The notes below the pieces were generated by a model. It did not search any database. It saw only the letters and a program-made list of their open reading frames with translations, and was not told the origin of the DNA. From Actinomycetota bacterium (GTDB lineage: Bacteria; Actinomycetota; Thermoleophilia; RBG-16-64-13), in assembly GCA_012514635.1 (NCBI GenBank), contig JAAYZX010000008.1:1-60286 (forward strand): 60,286 nt of DNA, written 5' to 3'. This document shows positions 19,207 through 27,681 of the stretch, one piece after another. The position numbers and the translations under genes are program-made. Numbering within the stretch: position 1 is the first letter of the stretch; each line of letters opens with the position of its first letter.

Positions 19207-20070
19207 TCAAGAACGGGCCCGCCGTGCCAGCGCCGTCACATGCTCCTGCAGTCTGTGAACAGACAATGGAGCGCCCTGCTGGAAGTAACGCAGTGCCGCC
19301 TCCCCCACCGCCCGGGTGCCCGCATAACCCATGCCGCCTTTGATCACCCAGCCCAGACCGGGTATCAGCCCCATAGCCTGACGCGCCACAGCCCTGAATC
19401 CCAGCCCCATGCCGAGAACCGACACCAATTCCACCAGCCGGTCCATACTCACTTCGTGCCCGTAGAGAGCGGCAAGATTGAGTATCAACCTCATCTGATT
19501 CAACGTCATGACGGCCAGATCTGTACCCGGAACGAACAATACGGCTCCCACGGCGGCATTCTGTAGACAGGCATTTGATATGAGACGATGGGCGGCGGCT
19601 TGACGCAGAACCGGAAAGCGCCGCGCCAAAGGAACCGCCCGGCCGGCGCCGGCCCACACCAAAGCCTCCCATACTCTTTCCCAAGGTTCCTCGTGCCTAA
19701 GGCCCACACGAGCTACGCGGTCGGCAAACCAGGTAATTCCGGCCCCTCCGTGCTCATCGCCCAGGACCACAACCACTCCGCCTGCGGGCCACTGTGCGCG
19801 CGCCAGCCAGGGACGGAGTGGTATCTCGTCCTGAGCTGAGACCACAGCCAATACCACGGTGTCGTCGGGCACCGTCTCTGGAACCTCCATAGTCAACTGC
19901 ACTACGGATGGTGCCCCTGAACTTTGACCCATCAGCTTCTGCTCTGCCAAACGCGCATACTGCGGCTGAGCGGCAATCAGCAGTTCCACCGAGGCATCCG
20001 CCAGCGCAGAGCCCGCCTTGATAGCGTTCCAAACTTCGTTCGGGTTGAGAGGCAGATTCAGTTGCGGCAT
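19207..20070 (-). CDS. DUF697-family protein without GTPase domain
   Basis: 287 residues. The C-terminal half (about 165-275) resembles DUF697 (YcjF-like): helical, with hydrophobic Gly-rich segments such as GLIPGLGWVIKGGMGYAGTRAVG that may insert into membrane. The N-terminal half looks like a degenerate nucleotide-binding fold (TVVLAVVSAQDEIPL, GGVVVVLGDEHGG) with no P-loop. It sits 1 bp from the radical SAM gene and 10 bp from rodA. Function unknown. Confidence 0.7.
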   Translation of the reverse strand: MPQLNLPLNPNEVWNAIKAGSALADASVELLIAAQPQYARLAEQKLMGQSSGAPSVVQLTMEVPETVPDDTVVLAVVSAQDEIPLRPWLARAQWPAGGVVVVLGDEHGGAGITWFADRVARVGLRHEEPWERVWEALVWAGAGRAVPLARRFPVLRQAAAHRLISNACLQNAAVGAVLFVPGTDLAVMTLNQMRLILNLAALYGHEVSMDRLVELVSVLGMGLGFRAVARQAMGLIPGLGWVIKGGMGYAGTRAVGEAALRYFQQGAPLSVHRLQEHVTALARRARS

Positions 20071-20080
20071 AAGATCCCCG

Positions 20081-21280
20081 TCATCGTCTTAGTGGCACAC
20101 GTCCGGCCGAGTACCCGGCAATCGTGGATCTGACCTGCACACTCTCCAAGATTCCCACGGCCATCCAAAATACTACCAAAGATGAACTACCGAAGCTCAC
20201 AAAAGGCAGTGGCACCCCGGTCACAGGCATGATGCCTATGGTCATACCCACGTTCACAAACACCTGAAAAACCAATATCCCCGCAACTCCAGCAGCTATC
20301 AGACTTCCATAGAGACTGTTCGCCCGCCCGGCGATGCGCAGCATCCGCCATACCATAATGAGGTAGAGACCCAATAGAATCATGGCGCCGAGAAATCCCA
20401 ACTCCTCACCTATTACCGAGAAGATGAAGTCTGTGTGATGCTCCGGAAGGAAGTTCAAGTGGGTCTGAGTACCTTCCATGAACCCTTTGCCCGTGTACAT
20501 ACCGCTGGCCACCGCGATACGACTCTGGGTCAGTTGGTACCCCCATCCCGAGGTGTCATGTTCCGGATTCAAGAAGACCATCAGTCTTTGCAGCTGATAG
20601 TCTTTCAGCACCTGAACGCCCATGGCGGGTAGCGCACGCAAGACGGTCAATGCCCCCAACGCACCGGCCGTCGCTAAGACCACAGCATGCCGCCAATGGA
20701 TACCCCAGACCAAGAACATGGACATCAGAACCGCTGCAAACACAAGCGCCGTGCCCAGATCCGGCTCCAAATACACAAGAATGATGGGAATCACAACGTA
20801 GCCGACGGCCAGCAACACAAAGCGGAACCTATTCCGCAACTCCACGCCATCGGCCAAAAACGCAGCCAGGGTCACCACGATCAGCACCTTGCTGACTTCT
20901 GCCGACTGCACCTCGAAGAACGGCAGCGCGATCCAACGATGAGCACCGCTACGACCTTCCCCCACTATTAGCGTAAGCACAAGTAGCAGGATCATGCCGG
21001 CGTAGATGAACTTATGCCACCGCGCATAGCGCTCGTAGTCGATAAGGCTCAAGACGATAGCTACCACTATCCCCAACGCCAGACCAATGGACTGCGCGCG
21101 GACGTAATGCAAAGATGCGCCTTGGCCGGGATCGGCATGCGTGGCGGAGTAGATCATGGCCAAGCCAAACCCGCTCACAGCCAATGCAGCCAAGAACAAT
21201 AGCCAGTCGAAGGAGCGCAGGTAGGCTCCAAATGTCAGCCATGTGCCCCGCCGCGGACCCACCTGTTCAAGAATTCTCAC
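20081..21280 (-). CDS. rodA: RodA, SEDS peptidoglycan glycosyltransferase
   Basis: Integral membrane enzyme that polymerises lipid II for side-wall growth with PBP2. 399 residues with about ten membrane segments; family motifs include YLEPDLGTALVF, the large extracellular loop with QSRIAVASGMYTGKGF, FLPEHHTDFIFSVIGEELGF, and the C-terminal PFVSFGSSSLV. The start overlaps the mrdA stop by 4 bp (ATGA). Its place beside mrdA and mreBCD marks it as the elongasome SEDS protein rather than FtsW. Confidence 0.95.
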   Translation of the reverse strand: MRILEQVGPRRGTWLTFGAYLRSFDWLLFLAALAVSGFGLAMIYSATHADPGQGASLHYVRAQSIGLALGIVVAIVLSLIDYERYARWHKFIYAGMILLLVLTLIVGEGRSGAHRWIALPFFEVQSAEVSKVLIVVTLAAFLADGVELRNRFRFVLLAVGYVVIPIILVYLEPDLGTALVFAAVLMSMFLVWGIHWRHAVVLATAGALGALTVLRALPAMGVQVLKDYQLQRLMVFLNPEHDTSGWGYQLTQSRIAVASGMYTGKGFMEGTQTHLNFLPEHHTDFIFSVIGEELGFLGAMILLGLYLIMVWRMLRIAGRANSLYGSLIAAGVAGILVFQVFVNVGMTIGIMPVTGVPLPFVSFGSSSLVVFWMAVGILESVQVRSTIAGYSAGRVPLRR

Positions 21281-23172
21281 TCCGTAGCCTCGATGTCTCC
21301 CAATCCCGTATCGCCGGTACGGAAGTATGCCTCCATAACCCTGCGTACCACCGGTGCTGCTACGTTAGAGCCATGACCGCCCTTCTCTATCAGGGCCACA
21401 ACCACAATCTCCGGGTTGTCGATGGGAGCGTAGCCTACAAACCAGGCGTAGTCGTCATCGGGTAGCTTCTCCGCCGTCCCGGTCTTGCCCGCTACCGCAA
21501 TGGGGAACCCCTTCCACGCCTCGTGCGCGGTGCCCAGCGGATCCGATGTCACCATCTCCAGCCCCTTGTAAAGAGCTGCGTAGGTGTCCCCGGCAAGATC
21601 AAGCTCGCCCCGCACCTCCGTTTGAAACTCGTGGATAATACTCCCCGATGGATCCGTGATCTGCCGCCCCAGGTGCGGAACCAGCACCTTGCCTTTGTTG
21701 GCCACAGCCGAATACGCCACCGCCAACTGGAGGGGTGTTACCAACAGATATCCTTGGCCGATACAGAGGTTTACGTCATCACCGGGAGTCCAGATCTTCA
21801 ATTCATCGGTCTCCCCAAACTGACGTTTCCAATCTTTGTCGGGGACGCGTCCCCGGCTCTCTCCGGGTAAGTCGATACCGCTGGTCTGCCCAAATCCAAA
21901 ACGACGCACCCCCTCCTGAAGCACGGGGCCTTCCTGCTGGAAGAAGATCTCGCCCAGCTGGTAGAAGAAAACGTCGCACGACTCCATGATGGCCTCAACC
22001 AGATTGACCTCACCGTGGCCGTCGATATTCCAACACCTAAGCATTTGGTCGCTGACCGTGTACCTTCCCGTACAGTTGGCCAATGTGTCCCACCCCACCA
22101 AACCCTCACGTAGGGCCGTAGCCGCAACGAACGTCTTGAAGGTGGAGGCCGCTGGATACAGCCCGTTGGCGGCTCGGTTGAAGAGGGGATTCTTGGCAGC
22201 GGGATCGTTGAGCATTTCGTAGTTCTTCTCGCTAATGCCGCCCACCCAGACCGACGGATCGTAGTCAGGATAAGAAGTCATGGCCATTATTTCACCCGTT
22301 CGGGGATCCATGGCCACCACCACTCCGGCGTCCGCTTCCTCAAAGTCGCCGGCGTGTGCGCGCTCTATACCTTCCACAATCGCCTGCTCGGCCGCCTCTT
22401 GAAGCTGGCTGTCTATTGTAAGAATCAAGTTGTTCCCGGGGATAGGATTGTCCGTCTCCAACAACTGCTTGGGACGACCATCGGCATCCACCTCAATCTG
22501 TCGTCTACCATCGATCCCTCTAAGGAAAGAATCGTACGACGACTCCACTCCGCCCTTGCCCACCTGCGCACCGGCAGAGAGCGTACGGAACCGCTCCTCA
22601 TTCAGCTCATCCTCCGAGATTTCACCCACATACCCCAGGATATGAGCGGCAAACGGTCCGCGCGGATAGCTGCGCAGATACGACTTCTGAACCCGTACGC
22701 CCGGGAATTCAAGACTATGTTCCTTCAGATAGGCCACCGTAGGGGTCTCCGACACGTCCTCCGCCAGCACCACTACTCGATAAGGGTCCTGTTGTTTCGC
22801 CTTGTCCACTTTGGCCTTGATGTCCTCATAAGGAACATCCAGCACACCGGCCAGTCTGGCCAACACGTCGGACCCGTTCTTGAGGTCCATGGGCAGCACG
22901 CCTACGCTTAGTCCCGCTCTATTCTCCACCAAGACCTCGCCGTCGCGGTCCTTGACAACTCCCCGCGGTGCCTCCAAAGACACGGTCCGCACACGGTTGT
23001 CATTAGCCAATGACACGTAGTGGTCGCCCGACAACACCTGCAGGAACCACAAACGAAAGACGATGATGCCGAAGAGCACCACAACGATGCCCAGGAACAC
23101 TCCCAACCGAATCCCGGTTGAAGGATCTTCTGAAGGGGGCCTGTGTTTCTTGGCCGGCTCCAGATACACCAC
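21277..23172 (-). CDS. mrdA: PBP2 (MrdA), elongasome transpeptidase
   Basis: Class B penicillin-binding protein that cross-links side-wall peptidoglycan with RodA. About 631 residues from the GTG at 23172, which has a GTGAGGG site 7 nt upstream and falls after the mreD stop; the frame stays open to a TTG at 23241, but that overlaps mreD and lacks a binding site. One membrane anchor at about 20-45, a dimerisation domain, then the catalytic motifs STFK (Ser343), SCD (398-400, the PBP2-type variant of SxN) and KTGT (563-566). Confidence 0.95.
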   Translation of the reverse strand: MVYLEPAKKHRPPSEDPSTGIRLGVFLGIVVVLFGIIVFRLWFLQVLSGDHYVSLANDNRVRTVSLEAPRGVVKDRDGEVLVENRAGLSVGVLPMDLKNGSDVLARLAGVLDVPYEDIKAKVDKAKQQDPYRVVVLAEDVSETPTVAYLKEHSLEFPGVRVQKSYLRSYPRGPFAAHILGYVGEISEDELNEERFRTLSAGAQVGKGGVESSYDSFLRGIDGRRQIEVDADGRPKQLLETDNPIPGNNLILTIDSQLQEAAEQAIVEGIERAHAGDFEEADAGVVVAMDPRTGEIMAMTSYPDYDPSVWVGGISEKNYEMLNDPAAKNPLFNRAANGLYPAASTFKTFVAATALREGLVGWDTLANCTGRYTVSDQMLRCWNIDGHGEVNLVEAIMESCDVFFYQLGEIFFQQEGPVLQEGVRRFGFGQTSGIDLPGESRGRVPDKDWKRQFGETDELKIWTPGDDVNLCIGQGYLLVTPLQLAVAYSAVANKGKVLVPHLGRQITDPSGSIIHEFQTEVRGELDLAGDTYAALYKGLEMVTSDPLGTAHEAWKGFPIAVAGKTGTAEKLPDDDYAWFVGYAPIDNPEIVVVALIEKGGHGSNVAAPVVRRVMEAYFRTGDTGLGDIEATE

Positions 23173-23212
23173 TAATCGGCCCTCACTTGAAGCATGCGTG
23201 AAGTTCCACCCA

Positions 23213-23746
23213 TCACCGCTTGGACATCCCTCCGGGTTCAAGCCTGCGTACGAGCTTGAGGCGCACCAACCCCAAATACAAAGGCGCCACCAAGAGACCG
23301 TTCACCACCGCCGCCGGCAATACCTGACGCCAAACCATGGTGAAAAACGGCGCCCTGTTGCCGGTGAGAAATTGGAAGACCGCATACACCCATTGCCCAA
23401 GCAGAGTGGCCACCGCCGTGAGAGCCACCACCGCCCACGCGCTGTACGGGGGCATCCATTCCGCATAGCGACCGCTCAGATACCCCACCAGAAGATAGAT
23501 CAGAGCACGAAGGCCGATTGGATCCATGAAGATGATATCTGCCAACAGCCCGCTCACAAACCCGAACACCGCTCCCGCCAACGAGCCCCGAGTCATGCCC
23601 ACCAGCACGGGGAGCATGAGAAACACATCGGCGGTCACTCCAAGCACCGTCAAGCGCGAGGTGAGTACCGCCTGCAATGCAACGGCCAATATCAGGAGTA
23701 GGCTGAGCCGCAAAACCTCCAGCAACCGTTCACGGGGTGTCATCAC
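23213..23746 (-). CDS. mreD: MreD, rod-shape membrane protein
   Basis: 177 residues and about five hydrophobic helices; polytopic partner of MreC in the elongation complex. MreD sequences are poorly conserved, so the call rests on topology, size and order: the gene lies 2 bp after mreC and just before mrdA and rodA. Confidence 0.9.
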   Translation of the reverse strand: MMTPRERLLEVLRLSLLLILAVALQAVLTSRLTVLGVTADVFLMLPVLVGMTRGSLAGAVFGFVSGLLADIIFMDPIGLRALIYLLVGYLSGRYAEWMPPYSAWAVVALTAVATLLGQWVYAVFQFLTGNRAPFFTMVWRQVLPAAVVNGLLVAPLYLGLVRLKLVRRLEPGGMSKR

Positions 23747-23748
23747 GG

Positions 23749-24678
23749 TTATCTGCCCCCTGAGCCAGGTTGAATCCCTGTCGGCAGTTTCTTGGTCTGG
23801 ACATCACCGGATTGCGAAACGGTTGTCAACACCATCACTTCTTCCAGGGAGCGCACCTCCACGAACGGCTGCACCTCAATGGTCTTATAGATGTTGACGT
23901 CCTCCTCCCCCACGCTGACAACCTTGCCGACAGGGATGCCCTTGGGAAAGATTTGACCGGATCCGGACGTAATGACTACGGCCTCCAGCTCAACGAGTTG
24001 ATCACGCTCTACGAAGTCCATGAGTAGGCTGCCGGTAACGGTGCCTTCTAGAATACCCTCGGCCCTGGTGCCCTGGATCAGAGCGGCCACGCTGGATTCC
24101 GGATCGGAAATCAACTGTACCTGGGCGGAGTGCGCGGTCACCGCCACCACCTTACCTACCAGACCCTTACCGGACAGGGAGTCGCCCGCCTTACCGGCCG
24201 CCCCAACCACCGGTTGATTGACCGCCAGCCCGTCCGCCGTACCCTTGTCAACCTGGACCCAGTTCTGCCAGCGAGTAGGAGACCTACCGATCACGCGCGC
24301 CACGCAGTAGGTGGATCCGGCGGGGAAGATGCCGGATTGCTGGAATTCAAGGAGACGCTTGAGGCGTTCGTTCTCTTCTGCCGCCTCCTGCATCTGCACA
24401 ACCTGACCGCGCAGTTCCTCCAACTCGGATGCCAGCTCTCTGTTTTCCTCGTAAGCCGACCACACCCCGGTCACGTAACGCCAGGCATCCTGGAACGGCT
24501 GCACCGCTCGAGTGGCCACTGACTGGATGGGAGACATGGCACCAAGGCCACCCTGCTGCACACTGTGCAGCGCGCCATCCGATGCTTCCCGGAGGAAAAG
24601 CGTGATGAATATGAGAGATATGATGACCAGCGCTGTCAGTACCAGCCTGCGCCGGCCTAACTCCTTCTGTGGCTGCAT
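23749..24678 (-). CDS. mreC: MreC, rod-shape scaffold protein
   Basis: 309 residues: one N-terminal membrane segment (about 10-30), a coiled coil (about 75-110) with EENERLKRLLEF, and the beta-rich periplasmic domain with GRSPTRWQNWVQVDKGTADG and GLVGKV. MreC activates PBP2-RodA and links them to MreB filaments. It ends 2 bp before mreD. Confidence 0.95.
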   Translation of the reverse strand: MQPQKELGRRRLVLTALVIISLIFITLFLREASDGALHSVQQGGLGAMSPIQSVATRAVQPFQDAWRYVTGVWSAYEENRELASELEELRGQVVQMQEAAEENERLKRLLEFQQSGIFPAGSTYCVARVIGRSPTRWQNWVQVDKGTADGLAVNQPVVGAAGKAGDSLSGKGLVGKVVAVTAHSAQVQLISDPESSVAALIQGTRAEGILEGTVTGSLLMDFVERDQLVELEAVVITSGSGQIFPKGIPVGKVVSVGEEDVNIYKTIEVQPFVEVRSLEEVMVLTTVSQSGDVQTKKLPTGIQPGSGGR

Positions 24679-24697
24679 GGGTGATGCCCCCCGCTAG

Positions 24698-25741
24698 CTA
24701 GTAGCGGCGTCTGCGTCCCCTTTGTGAACTCCGATGCAGAGTCTCGAACTCCTCCAACGAACGCCCCGACCCCACGGCCACACAGGTCAATGGCGATTCC
24801 GCGAGGTGCACAGGCATCTGGGTTTCCTGGCGAATGCGCTCAGTGAAGCCACACAACAACGAACCACCTCCCGCCATCATGATGCCTCGGTCCATGATGT
24901 CCGACGCCAATTCGGGCGGGGTCTTATCCAAAGTAGCTTTAAGCGCATCCACTATTGCGGCCACCGGCTCAGCAATAGCTTCCCGAACTTCTTCGGAGGA
25001 TATGACAACAGTCTTAGGGAGACCGGTGACGAGGTCACGTCCCCGTATCTCCGCCTGCTCTTCTTCCGGAGTAGGTAACGCCGAGCCGATCTCGAGCTTG
25101 AGCTCTTCCGCAGTCTGCGTCCCAATCATGAGTTTGTACTCTTTCTTCACGAAAGAGATGATGGCTTCATCCAGTTCGTCACCACCCACGCGAACCGACT
25201 GCGCGGTGACGATTCCGCCCAATGCGATGACGGCCACCTCACTGGTTCCACCACCTATATCGACAATCATGCTGCCCGTAGGCTCGCTGACCGGCAGTCC
25301 TGCACCAATAGCCGCCGCCATGGGCTCTTCGATAAGATACGCGGCGCGCGCACCCGCTGAGATGGTGGCTTCTTCAACCGCACGCCGCTCCACCCCGGTA
25401 ACTCCAGAAGGAACACAAACGACTACTCGAGGGTGGGCCCACCGGTTCTGGTGCACCTTCTGGATGAAATGTCGCAGCATCTGTTCAGTAACGTCGAAAT
25501 CTGCAATCACCCCATCCTTGAGAGGGCGAATGGCCGTGATGGTACCCGGGGTACGCCCCAGCATCAACTTGGCCTCTGCCCCTACGGCATGGATTTCGCC
25601 GCTACGGGAATCGATAGCCACAACCGACGGCTCCGAGAGCACAATGCCCCGACCCCTCACATAGACAAGCGTATTAGCCGTGCCAAGGTCGACAGCCATG
25701 TCACGCCCGCCGAAACCGGTCAGCCAATCAAAAAAGGCTAT
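24698..25741 (-). CDS. mreB: MreB actin-like cell-shape protein, apparently with an AUA start codon
   Basis: Actin-fold ATPase that steers side-wall synthesis. The nucleotide motifs are clear (MAVDLGTANTLVYV, IVDIGGGTSEVAVIALGG, MAGGGSLL). The only conventional start is ATG 25699, but the 14 codons upstream encode AFFDWLTGFGGRD, the membrane-binding amphipathic N-terminus typical of MreB, and AAGGAG stands at 25749-25754, exactly 7 nt before an ATA at 25739-25741. An in-frame TGA closes the frame at 25760-25762; the only other candidate is a CTG without a binding site. I annotate ATA as the start (347 residues); from ATG it would be 333. Confidence 0.9.
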   Translation of the reverse strand: MAFFDWLTGFGGRDMAVDLGTANTLVYVRGRGIVLSEPSVVAIDSRSGEIHAVGAEAKLMLGRTPGTITAIRPLKDGVIADFDVTEQMLRHFIQKVHQNRWAHPRVVVCVPSGVTGVERRAVEEATISAGARAAYLIEEPMAAAIGAGLPVSEPTGSMIVDIGGGTSEVAVIALGGIVTAQSVRVGGDELDEAIISFVKKEYKLMIGTQTAEELKLEIGSALPTPEEEQAEIRGRDLVTGLPKTVVISSEEVREAIAEPVAAIVDALKATLDKTPPELASDIMDRGIMMAGGGSLLCGFTERIRQETQMPVHLAESPLTCVAVGSGRSLEEFETLHRSSQRGRRRRY

Positions 25742-25802
25742 GGTGTCGCTCCTTGTCAGTCAATATCCCGCCATCCGCTTCGCGGCGGCCTACCGCACGG
25801 GA

Positions 25803-26510
25803 TTATACCCGGTCCTTCGCCGCGTTGCCCATGGCATCCGCTCCAGGCGGACGCTGTACGCCTTCAGTAGCGGGTGCGGCCCATCTTCGTGCAATTAGGT
25901 CAAAACCGAGCCGTCGGAATAAGGACACCAGCAGGCCAAGAGGGAGCCCTACAACGGTGAAGTAATCGCCTTCAATTTTCTCCACCAGTAGTCCCGCCCG
26001 GCCCTGGATACCATAAGCGCCGGCCTTGTCACGCCATTCATACGTGTCCAGATACGCCTCGATCTGTGCATCATCGAACCGCCTGAACCACACATGAGTC
26101 TGAGAGCAACCGACCACCATGTCGGCACCGCCCGCTCGGGTCGTGCGGGCATTCTCCCGGCACAAAGAGACCCCACTGATAACCGTGTGCCGCCGCCCGG
26201 ACAACATAGCAATCATGGCGCGGGCATGGTCGCGATCCAACGGCTTTCCTAGAACTTTGCCGTCAAATGTGACAATCGTATCCACTCCCATGACAAAGAA
26301 CGGCGGCAATACATCCACCGGAATCAACGCCCCCTCCGCCTTGGCGCGGGCGTTGAGCTCAGCAGTCAGCAACGGCTCACCTGCGGCGACCTCCTCCCGC
26401 GCGCAGGAGGACACTTCTCTAAAGGGGATACCCGCAGCCGCCAATAGCTCTCGTCTCCGTGGGGAACGCGATGCCAGAAGCAACTGAAAGTCGGGAGGGT
26501 AGCTCACCAA
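25803..26510 (-). CDS. maf: Maf-family nucleoside triphosphate pyrophosphatase
   Basis: Hydrolyses non-canonical or modified NTPs (m7GTP, dTTP/UTP types); overexpression blocks septation. 235 residues, with LLLASRSPRRRELLAAAG at the N-terminus, MGVDTIVTFDGKVLGKP, SGRRHTVISGVSL, and DKAGAYGIQGRAGLLVEKIEGDYFTVVGLPL. The acidic active-site residue in VDTIV is present. A C-terminal tail of about 15 residues extends past the domain. It lies between ndk and mreB. Confidence 0.93.
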   Translation of the reverse strand: MVSYPPDFQLLLASRSPRRRELLAAAGIPFREVSSCAREEVAAGEPLLTAELNARAKAEGALIPVDVLPPFFVMGVDTIVTFDGKVLGKPLDRDHARAMIAMLSGRRHTVISGVSLCRENARTTRAGGADMVVGCSQTHVWFRRFDDAQIEAYLDTYEWRDKAGAYGIQGRAGLLVEKIEGDYFTVVGLPLGLLVSLFRRLGFDLIARRWAAPATEGVQRPPGADAMGNAAKDRV

Positions 26511-26536
26511 ACAAACGCCCGGGCGCGTGGGTACGA

Positions 26537-26950
26537 CTAGGACTCGTCCCTGAAGTAAAGGGCAATCTCCCGCTCGGCGCTGGCTACCGAGTCGGACCCA
26601 TGAACCACGTTTTCACCCATATCCAGAGCGTAGTCGCCCCGAATGGTGCCGGGGGCGGCTTTCAGGGGATTGGTGGCTCCGTTCATATCCCGCACCACCT
26701 GCACCGCTGAAAGACCTTCCACCACCAGAGCCACAATGGGACCCGACGTGATAAAAGAGACCAGCTCTTCAAAGAACGCCTTCCCTACGTGTTCTGCGTA
26801 GTGCTCTTCCGCCAGTGATCGAGATACCTGGAGCATCCTGAGTGCGGATATGCGCAGACCACGCCGCTCATATCGAGCGATGATCTCGCCCACCAGGCCA
26901 CGCGCAACTCCATTAGGTTTGACCAGCACAAGCGTGCGTTCGACAGCCAC
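26537..26950 (-). CDS. ndk: Nucleoside diphosphate kinase
   Basis: Balances NTP and dNTP pools by a phospho-histidine ping-pong mechanism. 137 residues, normal for the family; [13 protein letters not shown] at the N-terminus and the catalytic His117 in NVVHGSDS. It lies 26 bp before maf in transcription order and 32 bp after the zinc-ribbon gene. Confidence 0.97.
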   Translation of the reverse strand: MAVERTLVLVKPNGVARGLVGEIIARYERRGLRISALRMLQVSRSLAEEHYAEHVGKAFFEELVSFITSGPIVALVVEGLSAVQVVRDMNGATNPLKAAPGTIRGDYALDMGENVVHGSDSVASAEREIALYFRDES

Positions 26951-26982
26951 AAACGCCTCCTCGGACGGAATGAATTGTATCG

Positions 26983-27543
26983 CTAGAACTCGAGCAACTG
27001 CGTGGACTCATCGACGGTGCCGTCCGGCGAGGATGAGTCCGCGCGTGCGCGGAAGGTGCCATCCTCGCCGCCGGACGATGGGCCCGGCTTGGCGTTTACA
27101 TCGTGGCCGCAATAGGGGCACATCTTCCACCAATATTCCAGCGGCCGCCCACAGACGACACAAGGCTCACGCAACGGGCGTCGGCATTTGGGGCAGGCCA
27201 CATAGTCTTCTCGGACCGGCTCCCGGCAGTTGGGGCAGATCCGCAGGGCCTTCAATTCCTGCTCCACGGCAAGCATCTCCAACTCACGCTCTCGTGCGTC
27301 GATCAGATACTCAGCCGGACGCAGCATCATGTACACCAACGTACCGATGAACGGGAAGACCAGTGATGTGAGCACGGACACAACCACGATGAGCGTATCA
27401 TCGATGCGTTTCCTGGCATCCTTCAGCGTCCAGAAAACTAAAGCCAACCACAGAACACCCATGGAAACAAGAAAGATCTTCCACGCCACCCCCCAGAGCG
27501 GCGAACTGAGAATCTGTCTGATGGTCTCGAAGGTGTTCTCCAC
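26983..27543 (-). CDS. Double zinc-ribbon membrane protein
   Basis: 186 residues: two membrane segments (about 18-42 and 50-75), a short charged helix, then four CxxC pairs (CPNC, CPKC, CVVC, CPYC; about 103-148) forming two zinc ribbons of the rubredoxin type. A hydrophilic tail of about 35 residues follows. The tail (SSGGEDGTF...SPDGT) is encoded by a compound palindrome at 27021-27077. Function unknown; it is in a tight row with a 38-residue membrane peptide and folC. Confidence 0.75.
   Translation of the reverse strand: MENTFETIRQILSSPLWGVAWKIFLVSMGVLWLALVFWTLKDARKRIDDTLIVVVSVLTSLVFPFIGTLVYMMLRPAEYLIDARERELEMLAVEQELKALRICPNCREPVREDYVACPKCRRPLREPCVVCGRPLEYWWKMCPYCGHDVNAKPGPSSGGEDGTFRARADSSSPDGTVDESTQLLEF
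27021..27077. repeat. 57-nt compound palindrome inside the zinc-ribbon gene
   Basis: Outer arms 27021-27035 and 27060-27077 pair over 15 bp with a 3-nt bulge on the right arm. Between them TCCGCGC (27038-27044) and GCGCGGA (27047-27053) form a second perfect 7-bp stem with a 2-nt loop. It is in frame and encodes the disordered C-terminal tail. Confidence 0.8.
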
Positions 27544-27553
27544 GCGCCTATTC

Positions 27554-27670
27554 TCAGATCAGTAATCGACCAACGATATAACCAACGGCGAAGCATACCA
27601 CGGCTACGACAAGCAGCACGATGATAAACACAATTGCCGGATGCCTCTTGCCCTGTCCGGTGAACACCAT
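27554..27670 (-). CDS. 38-residue single-pass membrane peptide
   Basis: ATG 27670 to TGA 27554. The sequence begins MVFTGQGKRHP and continues as one hydrophobic helix (IVFIIVLLVVAVVCFAVG) ending YIVGRLLI. It fills the gap between folC (stop 11 bp upstream) and the zinc-ribbon gene (10 bp downstream), so it is almost certainly on the same transcript; AGAGGT lies 3 nt before the ATG. A basic tail before a Val/Ile/Leu helix and the exact fit in the operon argue for a real gene. Role unknown. Confidence 0.6.
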   Translation of the reverse strand: MVFTGQGKRHPAIVFIIVLLVVAVVCFAVGYIVGRLLI

Positions 27671-27681
27671 CTACCTCTGGT

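Noticed and set aside
19624-19637. GGCCGGCGCCGGCC palindrome in the DUF697 gene
   Set aside because: Only 14 bases of pure G/C in Ala/Gly/Arg codons; expected by chance in this composition, unlike the longer repeats reported.
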